A stretch of 33,806 nucleotides of DNA from Nocardiopsis sp. CC223A (GCF_030766825.1 NZ_JASFDV010000076.1:1-33806), one strand, 5' to 3'. Positions 8,083 through 15,258 are shown, counted from the first letter of the stretch. The notes: a model not told the origin generated them from the sequence alone. Numbers and translations are program-made.

Positions 8083-8987
8083 CGGAGTGCTCCGTTCGGG
8101 GATGCGGGGGTCACCGGTGGGTTGAACTTGGAGTACAGGGGTGTACCGGGGGACAGCAGGCCCGCTCCGGGAGTGGACACGGTGCGCTCGACCTCGAACT
8201 CGACCGTGCGGTCGGTACCGTCCCAGCGGATGCGGGCGGCGCCGGTGAGCTGGAGGACCGACCCCGTCTCCCAGTCCGGGAACAGCAGGCCCGCCCGCGG
8301 CCGCTCCCACAGGTTGCCCAGGGTGTTGAACATGGCGTTGCCGACGTAGTCGGGCCAGGAGAGCCGGGTGGGGGAGTGGACCCGCACGAACCCCGGTGCG
8401 CCGCCGCGGTGGCTGGCGTCGGCGTCGCCGCCGGGGGCGGCGGTGGCGATGAAGAAGGTGTCCGCGGAACCCACCAGGTCCCGCTGCTCCGGGGTCAGGC
8501 GCGCCCCGGTGGCCGGTGCGCTCCGGCGGTCGGCCGGCACCGGGTGCGGGACGCGCTTTTGGATGTACTTGGGGCAGTTGGAGTAGACCTGGTCGGTCGT
8601 GACGCGCAGTCCTCCCGGACGGGGGTGGGCGACCCCGTTGATCCGCATCCGCCGCCGGGTCGCGGGGTCGATGGCCAGGAGCCCGATGCGGGCGGGGGCG
8701 CGCCCCAGCGTCCCGTCCAGGGGGTCGCCCGCACCGGGCAGGGCGTCCACCTCCAGGGTGCGGGGGCCGGTGACGCGCAGGAACCCGGGCGGGCCGCCGA
8801 GCAGCGTGCACCACGGGTCCCCGTCGCCGTCGACCGCGCCGGCGGCCAGCGAGGTCCGCTCGGCGAGGAAGGCGACGGCGACGTCGGGGATCTCCGCGCG
8901 GATCGCTCCGTCGGAGAAGGCGGCCTGGTCGGCCAGCTCCGCCCGTTCCTGGACGGCGCGTTCGCCGGGGTGGTAGCGGGTGCCCAT
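8079..8987 (-). CDS. Pyridoxamine-5'-phosphate-oxidase-like FMN split-barrel protein
   Basis: A 302-aa protein of the PNPOx-like flavin-binding superfamily. The ATG at 8987 has an aggagag ribosome site. The first half contains the barrel strands around PWCTLLGGPPGFLRV, GLLAIDPATRRRMRINGVA and the characteristic VYSNCPKYIQKR. The second half repeats the pattern with ADTFFIATAAPGG and WPDYVGNAMFNTLGNLWERPRAGLLFPDWE, so it looks like a tandem split barrel, longer than single-domain PNPOx (about 200 aa). It is the first gene of a coupled trio with a 3Fe-4S ferredoxin and a ferredoxin reductase. I infer that it may be a flavin-dependent reductase or heme/nitro-compound-handling protein using that electron chain; true PLP synthesis seems unlikely in this context. 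Confidence 0.85.
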   Translation of the reverse strand: MGTRYHPGERAVQERAELADQAAFSDGAIRAEIPDVAVAFLAERTSLAAGAVDGDGDPWCTLLGGPPGFLRVTGPRTLEVDALPGAGDPLDGTLGRAPARIGLLAIDPATRRRMRINGVAHPRPGGLRVTTDQVYSNCPKYIQKRVPHPVPADRRSAPATGARLTPEQRDLVGSADTFFIATAAPGGDADASHRGGAPGFVRVHSPTRLSWPDYVGNAMFNTLGNLWERPRAGLLFPDWETGSVLQLTGAARIRWDGTDRTVEFEVERTVSTPGAGLLSPGTPLYSKFNPPVTPASPNGALR

Positions 8988-9024
8988 GGTCTCTCCTCTG
9001 GGTCGTGGGGCCGGGGTGCGGGCC

Positions 9025-9048
9025 GGCGGGCGCCCGGGGGCGCCCGCC
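9025..9048 (-). terminator. Hairpin after VOC gene
   Basis: Perfect 10-bp arms GGCGGGCGCC and GGCGCCCGCC with a four-base loop, between the VOC gene and the FMN protein. A second near-perfect dyad (CCCGCACC-C-GGTGCGGG) lies at 9100-9116, closer to the VOC stop. Together they likely isolate the VOC transcript from the redox operon. Confidence 0.5.
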
Positions 9049-9151
9049 GGGGGCGGGCTCGGACGTGTTCGGCGGATCAATTCCGGGTCGCGACCGCTCC
9101 CCGCACCCGGTGCGGGCGCCGAGCCGCACGAAGGCGTCCGCCGAGCACGCC

Positions 9152-9604
9152 CTAGAAGAAACCGCAGGTGGGGGCGGCGCCTGCGGGCGCCGGGACGGAC
9201 TCGGCGCCGGTGGGGGCGTAGATCTCCAGGCGGATCCCGTCCGGGTCGTGGAAGAAGATCCCGCCGGAGGCGGCGCCCTCGCCGTGGGGGACCACGCCGT
9301 CGTAGGCGAACTCCACGGCCAGGTCCAGCAGCACGCCCTCGGCGGCCCGGACCTCCTCGATGTCCTCCACCTGGAAGGACAGGTGGTGCAGGCCGGAGGC
9401 GGTCCGGTCGAAGGGCTGCTCCGCCTGCCGCCACAGGGTGAGGAGCAGCTTCCCCTCCCGGCCCAGGAAGGCGAATTCGCGCCCTTCCTCCGTGCCTTCT
9501 CCCAGGATCTCGAAGCCGAAGACCCGCACGTAGAAGTCGCGCGAGCGGCCGAGGTCGGTGACGTTCAGGCCCACGTGTCCGGTGGCGAGGGTGGACGGTG
9601 CCAT
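9152..9604 (-). CDS. VOC-family (glyoxalase/bleomycin-resistance/dioxygenase) protein
   Basis: A 150-aa vicinal-oxygen-chelate protein. The ATG at 9604 has aaggag upstream. Two beta-alpha-beta-beta-beta modules are visible. The first opens with TGHVGLNVTDLGRSRDFYVRVFGFE, giving the first metal ligand (His10), and the second opens with SGLHHLSFQVEDIEEV. The glutamate ligand is in DGIRLEIYAP. The metal-site residues are therefore present, unlike many short VOC proteins used only for binding. The substrate is unknown; fosfomycin/catechol-type chemistry cannot be told apart by sequence. It is divergent from the CGNR regulator at 9778, with two paired palindromes overlapping its promoter. It is therefore the probable target of that regulator, perhaps a detoxification gene. 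Confidence 0.9.
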   Translation of the reverse strand: MAPSTLATGHVGLNVTDLGRSRDFYVRVFGFEILGEGTEEGREFAFLGREGKLLLTLWRQAEQPFDRTASGLHHLSFQVEDIEEVRAAEGVLLDLAVEFAYDGVVPHGEGAASGGIFFHDPDGIRLEIYAPTGAESVPAPAGAAPTCGFF

Positions 9605-9629
9605 GGCGGCGCTCCTTGGTTCGTTGGTG

Positions 9630-9699
9630 TAACCGGTGAAAGTGACTTTAGAGGTTAGAGATCGAGGGCGTCAACCTGTAAAATCCATTTAGATGGTTA
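9630..9699. promoter_or_regulatory. Divergent promoters with two paired palindromic operators
   Basis: This is an AT-rich island between the VOC and CGNR genes. Site A (9631-9656) and site B (9673-9698) are both 26-bp dyads of the form AACC-N18-GGTT with a further inner AAA...TTT dyad. Their starts are exactly 42 bp apart (four helical turns). On the minus strand TTGACG (9669-9674) and TAAAGT (9645-9650) form a promoter for the VOC gene with an 18-base spacer. On the plus strand TAAAAT (9679-9684) is a likely -10 for the regulator. Both sites therefore cover promoter elements, consistent with repression, probably by the CGNR protein itself (inference). Confidence 0.6.
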
Positions 9700-9777
9700 T
9701 CGCAGGTGGCTGGTAGCATCCGGCCACCGCGGGCTCTCGCCAAGGGGCCGCAGACGGAGGAAGGGGGTGCGGGACCG

Positions 9778-10317
9778 GTGCTCGACCGACCGCTCCTGGG
9801 CGAACCGCTCGCCATGGACCTGCTCAACACCCGGTGGATCGCGGGCGGGGTCCGCCACGACCTCCTGCGGGCACCCGGCGGCCTGGAACGGTGGCTCGCC
9901 GACAACGGACTCACCGACCGCTTCCCCGCCGACGCGGCCGCACTGCCCCCGCTCCTGCGCGTCCGGGCCGCCCTCGCCGACCTCGTGGCCGAACCCGGAG
10001 CCCCCGCGGCGACCGCCGAACTCAACGAGGCCCTGGCCCGCGGCAGCGTGCGCCGCCTCCTGGGCGCACAGGGCCCCGACACCGCCGTCCACCTCGACGA
10101 CCCCTCCTGGGGTCCCGCCTGGGCCGCCGCCGCCGACTACCTCGACCTGCTCCGGGCCCCCGACCGCATCCGCCGCTGCGACCACCCCGACTGCGTCCTG
10201 TACTTCTTCGACACCTCCAAGAACGGCACCCGCCGCTGGTGCTCCATGGCGGGCTGCGGCAACCGCGCCAAGGCCGCCCGCCACCAGGCCCGGGCCCGGG
10301 CGGACCGCCCCGCCTGA
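9778..10317 (+). CDS. CGNR zinc-finger (ABATE domain) transcriptional regulator
   Basis: A 179-aa regulator. The N-terminal ABATE domain shows LLGEPLAMDLLNTRW (about 6-20). The C-terminal CGNR zinc finger (about 137-172) has two Cys pairs, CDHPDC and CSMAGCGNR, with FDTSKNGTRRWC between them. I chose the GTG at 9778 because it follows a purine-rich aaggggg and begins just before the domain; the frame is also open from a GTG at 9706, which would add 24 residues of poor quality. Members of this family are small-molecule-sensing DNA-binding proteins. It diverges from the VOC gene across two matched palindromes and lies directly upstream of the DHA2 exporter, so it may control the VOC gene and its own expression. 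Confidence 0.88.
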   Translation: MLDRPLLGEPLAMDLLNTRWIAGGVRHDLLRAPGGLERWLADNGLTDRFPADAAALPPLLRVRAALADLVAEPGAPAATAELNEALARGSVRRLLGAQGPDTAVHLDDPSWGPAWAAAADYLDLLRAPDRIRRCDHPDCVLYFFDTSKNGTRRWCSMAGCGNRAKAARHQARARADRPA

Positions 10318-10370
10318 CCGGCCCCGGCCCCCACGGGCGCGGGCCCGGCGGAAATCCTCCGGCGCGGCGC

Positions 10371-10412
10371 GATGAGTCCCGCGGCCCCCCGGAGTCCGTA
10401 CGTGTGAACGAT
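10371..10412 (+). promoter_or_regulatory. ECF-type promoter element, copy 1 (upstream of exporter)
   Basis: The element reads GATGAGTCCC, 17 bases, GTACG, then a GTGAACGAT-like tail, 22 bp before the exporter ATG. The same element with identical spacing recurs at 11947-11988. Two constant blocks at fixed spacing suggest a -35/-10 pair read by one sigma factor, probably the ECF factor encoded at 12806 (inference). Confidence 0.5.
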
Positions 10413-10434
10413 CCCGTCCGGACCGGAGGACCCC

Positions 10435-11991
10435 ATGACCGAACCCGCCGCCCCCGCGGCCCGCCCCCACCGGCGGGCCCTGCTCGGCCTGGCCGTGCTG
10501 GCCCTGCCCACCCTGCTGCTCTCGATCGACATGAGCGTCCTGTACCTGGCGCTGCCCCACCTGGCCGCCGACCTGGCCCCCACCGGACCGCAGCTGCTGT
10601 GGGCGGTGGACGCCTACGGCTTCATGGTCGCCGGGTTCCTCGTCACCATGGGCACCCTGGGAGACCGCATCGGCCGCCGCCGGCTCCTGCTCATCGGCGC
10701 CGCCGCCTTCGGGGCGGCCTCCGCCGTCGCCGCGTTCGCGCCCACCATCGAGGTCCTCATCGCCACCCGCGCCCTCATGGGCGTCGCCGGGGCCACCCTC
10801 ATGCCCTCCACCCTCGGCCTCATCGGCGGCATGTTCCCCGACCCGCGCCACCGGGCCACCGCCATCGCCGTCTGGAGCGCCTGCTTCATGGGCGGCACCG
10901 CCATCGGCCCCATGGTCGGCGGGGTGCTCCTGCACTGGTTCTGGTGGGGCTCGGTGTTCCTGCTCGGGGTGCCCGTCATGGTGCTGCTCCTGGTGTGCGG
11001 TCCGCTGCTGCTGCCCGAACAGCGCGCCGACCACCCCGGCCGCCTCGACCTCACCAGCGTCGCCCTGTCCCTGGCCGCCGTGCTGCCCGTCGTCCACGGC
11101 CTCAAGACGCTCGCCGACGGCCACGCCCCGGCCGTCCCCCTGCTCACCGTCGCGGCCGGACTGGCCGCCGGGGCGCTGTTCGTCCGCCGCCAGCTCCGCC
11201 TGACCGACCCGCTGCTGGACCTGCGCCTGTTCCGCGCACCCGCCTTCGGCGCCGCCCTGGCCGTGATGGCGGCCGGGGCCCTGGCCATGGGCGGCACCTT
11301 CCTGCTCATCAGCCAGTACTTCCAGCTCGTCGCCGGGTACCCGCCGCTCACCGCCGGCCTGTGGCTGGTGCCCCCGTCACTGGCGATGATCGCCGCCACC
11401 CTGGCGGCCCCGCCCCTGGCCGCCCGGATCGGCCGCGCCACCGTGATCGGCGGCGGCATGTTCGTCACCGCCGCCGGGTTCGCCGTGCTGGCCCTGGTAC
11501 CCGCCCAGGACGGGGCGCTCCCCGTCATGGCCGGGCTGCTGCTCGCCTCGGTGGGACTGGGCCCCGGCGCCGCCCTGGTCGCCGACATCGTCATCGGCTC
11601 GGCCCCCGCCGAACGCGCCGGGGCCGCCGCCTCCCTGTCCGAGACCAGCGGCGAACTCGGCATCGCCCTGGGCATCGCGCTCATCGGCAGCCTCTCCGCC
11701 GCCGTCTACCGCGCCGGGATCACCCTGCCCGAGGGGGTCCCCGACGCGGCCGCGAGCAGCCTGGCCCAGGCCGCCGACATCGCCCGCACCCTGCCCGACG
11801 ACCTCGCCGCGGCCCTGCTCGGCCCGGCCCGTGAGGCGTTCACCGCCGGACTCAACCTGGCCGGGGGCATCGGCGCCGTCGCCATGGCCGTCTTCGGCGC
11901 GGCCGCCCTGGTCCTGCTGCGCACCCCGGAAAAATCCGCCGCACCCGATGAGTCCCCGGCACCGGGCGGGTCGGTACGGGTGAACGGATAG
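10435..11991 (+). CDS. DHA2-family (14-TM) MFS multidrug exporter
   Basis: A 518-aa proton-driven drug/metabolite antiporter of the cytoplasmic membrane, in the QacA/SmvA-like DHA2 group. The ATG has ggagg 7 bases upstream. Fourteen hydrophobic segments can be traced. Family motifs include LSIDMSVLYLALPHLAADL in helix 1 (motif D1 region), GTLGDRIGRRRLLLIG between helices 2 and 3 (motif A) and IGPMVGGVLLHWFWW in helix 5 (motif C-like antiporter motif). The polar tail (KSAAPDESPAPGG) is encoded by DNA that also carries the second promoter-like element, so the gene end doubles as the promoter of the VOC-VOC-sigma unit. It likely belongs to the regulon of the downstream ECF sigma factor. Substrate unknown; a quaternary ammonium compound or dye is typical. 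Confidence 0.93.
   Translation: MTEPAAPAARPHRRALLGLAVLALPTLLLSIDMSVLYLALPHLAADLAPTGPQLLWAVDAYGFMVAGFLVTMGTLGDRIGRRRLLLIGAAAFGAASAVAAFAPTIEVLIATRALMGVAGATLMPSTLGLIGGMFPDPRHRATAIAVWSACFMGGTAIGPMVGGVLLHWFWWGSVFLLGVPVMVLLLVCGPLLLPEQRADHPGRLDLTSVALSLAAVLPVVHGLKTLADGHAPAVPLLTVAAGLAAGALFVRRQLRLTDPLLDLRLFRAPAFGAALAVMAAGALAMGGTFLLISQYFQLVAGYPPLTAGLWLVPPSLAMIAATLAAPPLAARIGRATVIGGGMFVTAAGFAVLALVPAQDGALPVMAGLLLASVGLGPGAALVADIVIGSAPAERAGAAASLSETSGELGIALGIALIGSLSAAVYRAGITLPEGVPDAAASSLAQAADIARTLPDDLAAALLGPAREAFTAGLNLAGGIGAVAMAVFGAAALVLLRTPEKSAAPDESPAPGGSVRVNG
11947..11988 (+). promoter_or_regulatory. ECF-type promoter element, copy 2 (inside exporter 3' end)
   Basis: GATGAGTCCC, 17 bases, GTACG, then a GTGAACGGAT-like tail: the same two blocks and spacing as at 10371-10412. 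It sits within the last codons of the exporter, 31 bp before the first VOC gene, so it probably drives the VOC-VOC-sigma operon. Confidence 0.5.
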
Positions 11992-12019
11992 AACCCCGGA
12001 CACGCCTTCAAGGAGAGAC

Positions 12020-12412
12020 ATGGCCGCCCTCGACAGCATGCTGCTGGCCAGCGCCGACCCCGACCGCCTGCACGACTGGTACGCCACCGCACTGGAGCCC
12101 CACTCCGACGACGACGTCGACGCCTACCGGGTGCTGCGGTTCGGCCACTTCCACCTGCTCATCGACCGCCGCGACGACGTCGGCCCCAAGGCCGCCGACG
12201 CCGCCCGCATGATCATCAACTTCGACGTGGACGACGCCCGCGCCGTCGCCGCGCGCATGGACGCGCTGGGCACCTCGTGGATCGCCCCGCTGGAGGACCG
12301 CGGCGGCAGCCTGTTCGCCACCGCCGCCGACCCCGACGGCAACTACGTGCAGATCATCCAGCTCAGCGAAGCCGACCGCGCGGCCATGGCCGCGTCCGAG
12401 ATCGACTCCTAG
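12020..12412 (+). CDS. Small VOC-family protein
   Basis: A 130-aa vicinal-oxygen-chelate protein with ATG start and aaggagag upstream. It opens with LDSMLLASADPDRLHDWYATALEP and closes with DPDGNYVQIIQLS, the standard second-half ending. Metal ligands are not obvious: the usual first His is replaced in this N-terminus and the terminal Glu position reads Gln. It may therefore bind rather than transform its ligand. It is the first gene of a unit with a second VOC gene (8 bp gap) and an ECF sigma factor. In actinobacteria SigG/SigJ-type sigma factors often keep such VOC genes as neighbours. Possible role: sensing or sequestering an electrophile or antibiotic. Substrate unknown. Confidence 0.85.
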   Translation: MAALDSMLLASADPDRLHDWYATALEPHSDDDVDAYRVLRFGHFHLLIDRRDDVGPKAADAARMIINFDVDDARAVAARMDALGTSWIAPLEDRGGSLFATAADPDGNYVQIIQLSEADRAAMAASEIDS

Positions 12413-12420
12413 GAGGGGAC

Positions 12421-12804
12421 ATGTTCGACGGAAGCCGGGCCTTCGGGTCCTTCGCGGTACCGGACACCGTCAAGGCGCGCGAGTTCTACGGGGGGACCCT
12501 GGGACTCGACGTGCGACCGGTCGCGGGCATGGAGGAGGAGGGGCTGATCCGGATCGGCCTGGCCGACGACCACACGATCCTCGTGTACCCCAAGCCCGAC
12601 CACGTGCCCGCCACCTACACCGTCCTCAACCTGGTCGTGGACGACATCGGGGCCGCGGTGGACGAACTGGCCCGGCGCGGCGTGCGGACCCTGCGCTACG
12701 AGGGGTTCGACCAGGACGAGAAGGGCATCGCGCACGGCACCCCGTCGGTCGCGTGGTTCACCGACCCCGCCGGGAACGTCGTTTCTGTCATACAGGAGGC
12801 GTAA
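12421..12804 (+). CDS. Small VOC-family protein (second copy)
   Basis: A 127-aa VOC protein with ATG at 12421 and a strong aggaggg just upstream, 8 bp after the previous gene. It begins SRAFGSFAVPDTVKAREFYGGTLGL and ends WFTDPAGNVVSVIQEA. As in the preceding gene, the positions of the metal-binding His and Glu are not canonical (Phe in GSFAV, Ser/Val near the end). It is only distantly similar to the preceding VOC protein, so the pair is not a recent tandem duplication. The stop lies one base before the sigma-factor start, so the three genes are coupled. Probably a binding or detoxification protein controlled by the same sigma factor. Confidence 0.87.
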   Translation: MFDGSRAFGSFAVPDTVKAREFYGGTLGLDVRPVAGMEEEGLIRIGLADDHTILVYPKPDHVPATYTVLNLVVDDIGAAVDELARRGVRTLRYEGFDQDEKGIAHGTPSVAWFTDPAGNVVSVIQEA

Positions 12805-12805
12805 C

Positions 12806-13777
12806 GTGTCGGTCGTGGTGGAACAGACGACCGACCAGGACTTCGCCCGGCTCGCCGACCCCTACCGGCGCGAGCTGTACGCCCACTGCTACCGGATGCT
12901 CGGCTCGGTGCACGACGCCGAGGACCTGGTGCAGGAGACGTACCTGCGCGCGTGGAAGGCCTACGACGGGTTCGAGGGCCGGTCCAGTCTGCGCACCTGG
13001 CTGCACCGCATCGCCACCACGGCCTGCCTCACCGCGCTGGAGCGCCGCCGGCGGCGGCCCCTGCCCACCGGACTGGGCGGGCCCGCCGCCGACCCGTCGG
13101 CCGAACTGGCCGACGGGTCCGAGGTGCCCTGGCTGGAACCGGTGCCCGACTCCCTGGTCGGGGCCGACGACCCGGGCAGCGTGGTCGACACCCGCACCGG
13201 GGTGCGCCTGGCCCTGGTGGCCGCGCTCCAGTACCTCCAGCCGCGCCAGCGCGCCGTGCTGGTCCTGCGCGACGTGCTGCGGCTGTCCGCCGCCGAGGTC
13301 GCCGACATCCTGGAGACCTCCGTCCCGGCGGTCAACAGCCTGCTCCAGCGGGCCCGGGCGCAGCTGGCCCGCAACGCCCCGGTGGAGGAGGAGATCGTCG
13401 AGCCGGCCGACGCCAAGGCGATCCTGGCCCGCTACGTGGCGGCGTTCGAGACCTACGACGTCTCGGCGATCACGGCGGTGTTCACCGAGGACGCGGTGTT
13501 CGAGATGCCGCCGTTCCGCACCTGGGTCCAGGGGGCCGCGCACATCGCGGAGCTGATCTCCGTGCACTGCCCGGCCACGGCCGCGGGCGACATGGTGCTG
13601 CTGCCGGTCGAGGCCAACGGCCAGCACGGGTTCGGGCTGTACATGCGCGACGGGCAGGGCGTGCACCGGGCGTTCGGGCTCCAGGTCCTGGACCTGGCAC
13701 CGGAGGGCGTGCGGCACACAGCGATGTTCTTCGACACCTCGCTGTTCCCGCGCTTCGGGCTGCCCGACCGCCTCTGA
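12806..13777 (+). CDS. ECF sigma factor with SnoaL-like C-terminal domain (SigG/SigX5-like)
   Basis: A 323-aa group IV sigma factor that directs RNA polymerase to a small stress regulon. The GTG has a perfect aggagg upstream. Region 2 spans about residues 15-80 (YAHCYRMLGSVHDAEDLVQETYLRAWKAYDGFEGR and the following RTWLHRIATTACL). Region 4 spans about 130-190 (QRAVLVLRDVLRLSAAEVADIL then VNSLLQRARAQL). After it comes a SnoaL/NTF2-like domain (about 205-320, AILARYVAAFETYDVSAITAVFTEDAVFEMPP). Such tails replace a separate anti-sigma factor by regulating the sigma core in cis, and no anti-sigma gene is visible here. The duplicated element before the exporter and before this operon is its best candidate target, giving autoregulation. 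Confidence 0.93.
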   Translation: MSVVVEQTTDQDFARLADPYRRELYAHCYRMLGSVHDAEDLVQETYLRAWKAYDGFEGRSSLRTWLHRIATTACLTALERRRRRPLPTGLGGPAADPSAELADGSEVPWLEPVPDSLVGADDPGSVVDTRTGVRLALVAALQYLQPRQRAVLVLRDVLRLSAAEVADILETSVPAVNSLLQRARAQLARNAPVEEEIVEPADAKAILARYVAAFETYDVSAITAVFTEDAVFEMPPFRTWVQGAAHIAELISVHCPATAAGDMVLLPVEANGQHGFGLYMRDGQGVHRAFGLQVLDLAPEGVRHTAMFFDTSLFPRFGLPDRL

Positions 13778-14159
13778 GCCCGCGCCCGCCCCGGGACGAC
13801 CGGACCCCGTCGGCCGTCCGGCCGACACGCACCGGTCGAACCCCGCGGCGTACTCCGTGGCGGGGCGGACCGAGTCCAGGGAGAAGGTGACGTGCCCGAC
13901 GGGGACCCGGCCGTCCACGGCGCGGGACACCGCGTCGGCGGCCTCCACGGTGGAACCGCCGCACGGTTCGATCGGCTCGACGCCCTCCCCGGCCGGCTCC
14001 GGGCGACTCCGGGCGCGTCGGCGCTGCGCGGGTACAGGTGGGCCCGGACGGCGTTCACGGCGGCTCGTCCCCAGGCGCGCGCCAGGAGGCTCGACCGGGG
14101 TCGAGGCCAAGGGAAAGGGGGGTTCCCCCGGGGGTGGCGGCGGGATAGCGTTCGGACGT
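13778..14159. other. Intergenic region, no supported gene
   Basis: About 380 bp between the sigma factor and the CebR box. A terminator-like hairpin lies at 13809-13826 (GTCGGCC, loop GTCC, GGCCGAC). The minus strand of about 13830-14100 reads smoothly in two adjacent frames (for example TVEAADAVSRAVDGRVPVGHV) but has no convincing start, ribosome site or recognisable domain. It may be the decayed remnant of a gene; I do not call one. Confidence 0.4.
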
Positions 14160-14160
14160 C

Positions 14161-14174
14161 TGGGAGCGCTCCCA
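14161..14174. promoter_or_regulatory. CebR/CelR operator
   Basis: TGGGAGCGCTCCCA is a perfect 14-bp palindrome, extended by one base pair each side. It is identical to the known binding site of the LacI-family cellulose-utilisation repressors CebR (Streptomyces) and CelR (Thermobifida). It lies 24 bp before the GTG of the secreted esterase, so it overlaps the promoter or early leader. The esterase should be induced by cello-oligosaccharides. Confidence 0.88.
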
Positions 14175-14197
14175 GGCCCGACCGAAAGGATGTGACC

Positions 14198-15211
14198 GTG
14201 TTACGCACCCTCCTGAACACGGCCCTCGCGGCCGTGCTCGCCGCGGCCGCCCTCGCCCCGGTTCCGGCGGCGGCCGCCCCGACCTGCGCGGCCCAGGCGG
14301 CCGTCACCTCCTCGTGGGGGAGCGGCTTCACCGCCTCGATCACGGTGACCAACACCGGGGACGACCCGGTCTCGGGCTGGTCCGCCACCTGGACGCACCC
14401 GGCGGGGCAGGCGACCACCGCCGGGTGGAACGCGGATTTCGAGCACGACGGGGGCGCGGTCACCGCCCGCAACGTCGCGTGGAACGCCGACCTCGCCCCG
14501 GGCGCCTCCGCCGAGTTCGGGGTGCAGGGGACCACCGCCGGCGGTGAGATCGATTTCACCGGGCTGACCTGCTCGTTCGGAGACGACGGCAACGGAGAAG
14601 AGGAGGACGCGGTGCGGATCATGCCGCTGGGGGACTCCATCACGGGCTCGCCGGGGTGCTGGCGCGCGCTGCTGTGGAAGGACCTCGTGGACGCGGGGCG
14701 CGAGGTGGACTTCGTCGGCACCCTGCCGGGCGACGGCTGCGGGTTCGCCTACGACGGCGAGCACGAGGGGCACGGGGGATACCTGGTCACCGAGGTGGCA
14801 GCGCAGGGGCTGCTCACCGGCTGGCTGGCGCAGAGCGACCCGGACACGGTGCTCGTGCACTTCGGCACCAACGACGTCTGGAACCAGATCCCCACGGCCG
14901 ACATCCTGGCGGCCTACGACACGCTGCTGGCGCAGATGCGGGCGCACGACCCGCGGATGCGGGTGCTGGTCGCCCAGATCATCCCGATGGACTCCGAACG
15001 CAGCTGCGCGACCTGCGGACAGCGCGTGCAGGACCTCAACGCGGCCATTCCGGCCTGGGCCGCGGCCAACACGACCGCCGACTCGCCGGTCACCGTCGTC
15101 GACCAGTGGACCGGGTTCGACACCGACGAGGACACCTACGACGGGGTCCACCCGTCGGCGAGCGGTGACCGCAAGATCGCCGACCGCTGGTTCGCGGCAC
15201 TGGCGCCGTGA
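14198..15211 (+). CDS. Secreted CE3-type acetylxylan esterase with CBM2
   Basis: A 337-aa secreted SGNH hydrolase that removes acetyl groups from plant xylan. I chose the GTG at 14198, which sits 7 bases after aaagga; a GTG two codons earlier is too close. The signal peptide (about 1-27) ends in AAA-APTC. A cellulose/xylan-binding CBM2 fills about 28-127, with bracketing Cys30 and Cys125 and exposed Trp residues at 40, 61, 77 and 95. A very short acidic linker (about 128-138, GNGEEED) is followed by the catalytic domain. IMPLGDSITGSPGCWRALLW gives the nucleophile Ser147, HFGTNDVW gives Asn225, and YDGVHPSASGD gives Asp315/His318. This arrangement is typical of CE3. The CebR box directly upstream places it in the cellulose-degradation regulon. 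Confidence 0.93.
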   Translation: MLRTLLNTALAAVLAAAALAPVPAAAAPTCAAQAAVTSSWGSGFTASITVTNTGDDPVSGWSATWTHPAGQATTAGWNADFEHDGGAVTARNVAWNADLAPGASAEFGVQGTTAGGEIDFTGLTCSFGDDGNGEEEDAVRIMPLGDSITGSPGCWRALLWKDLVDAGREVDFVGTLPGDGCGFAYDGEHEGHGGYLVTEVAAQGLLTGWLAQSDPDTVLVHFGTNDVWNQIPTADILAAYDTLLAQMRAHDPRMRVLVAQIIPMDSERSCATCGQRVQDLNAAIPAWAAANTTADSPVTVVDQWTGFDTDEDTYDGVHPSASGDRKIADRWFAALAP

Positions 15212-15216
15212 CCCCG

Positions 15217-15244
15217 GGCGGGCCCGGAGCGCCCCGGGCCCGCC
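15217..15244 (+). terminator. Hairpin after CE3 esterase gene
   Basis: Perfect 10-bp arms GGCGGGCCCG and CGGGCCCGCC with an 8-base loop, starting 5 bp after the esterase stop. It ends just before the -10 of the following gene, so the two genes are separate transcripts. Confidence 0.6.
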
Positions 15245-15246
15245 GC

Positions 15247-15258
15247 TAGGCTGCCGCC
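15247..15258 (+). promoter_or_regulatory. Leaderless-type -10 element for GH114 gene
   Basis: TAGGCT (fits TANNNT) is followed by six bases, GCCGCC, and then the ATG at 15259. There is no Shine-Dalgarno. This spacing is the hallmark of actinobacterial leaderless mRNAs, where transcription starts at the A of the ATG. Confidence 0.55.

Noticed and set aside
9706..9777. Upstream GTG start for the CGNR regulator
   Set aside because: It would add 24 residues overlapping the operator region and has no ribosome site; the GTG at 9778 has one and starts at the domain.
9834..11834. A 666-residue plus-strand frame overlapping the CGNR and exporter genes
   Set aside because: Arg/Pro-rich shadow of two genes with clear families in other frames.
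13453..14721. Long minus-strand frames crossing the gap between the sigma factor and the esterase
   Set aside because: They run antisense through two well-supported genes. The gap part (about 13830-14100) looks slightly coding but has no start, ribosome site or recognisable domain, so no gene is called.
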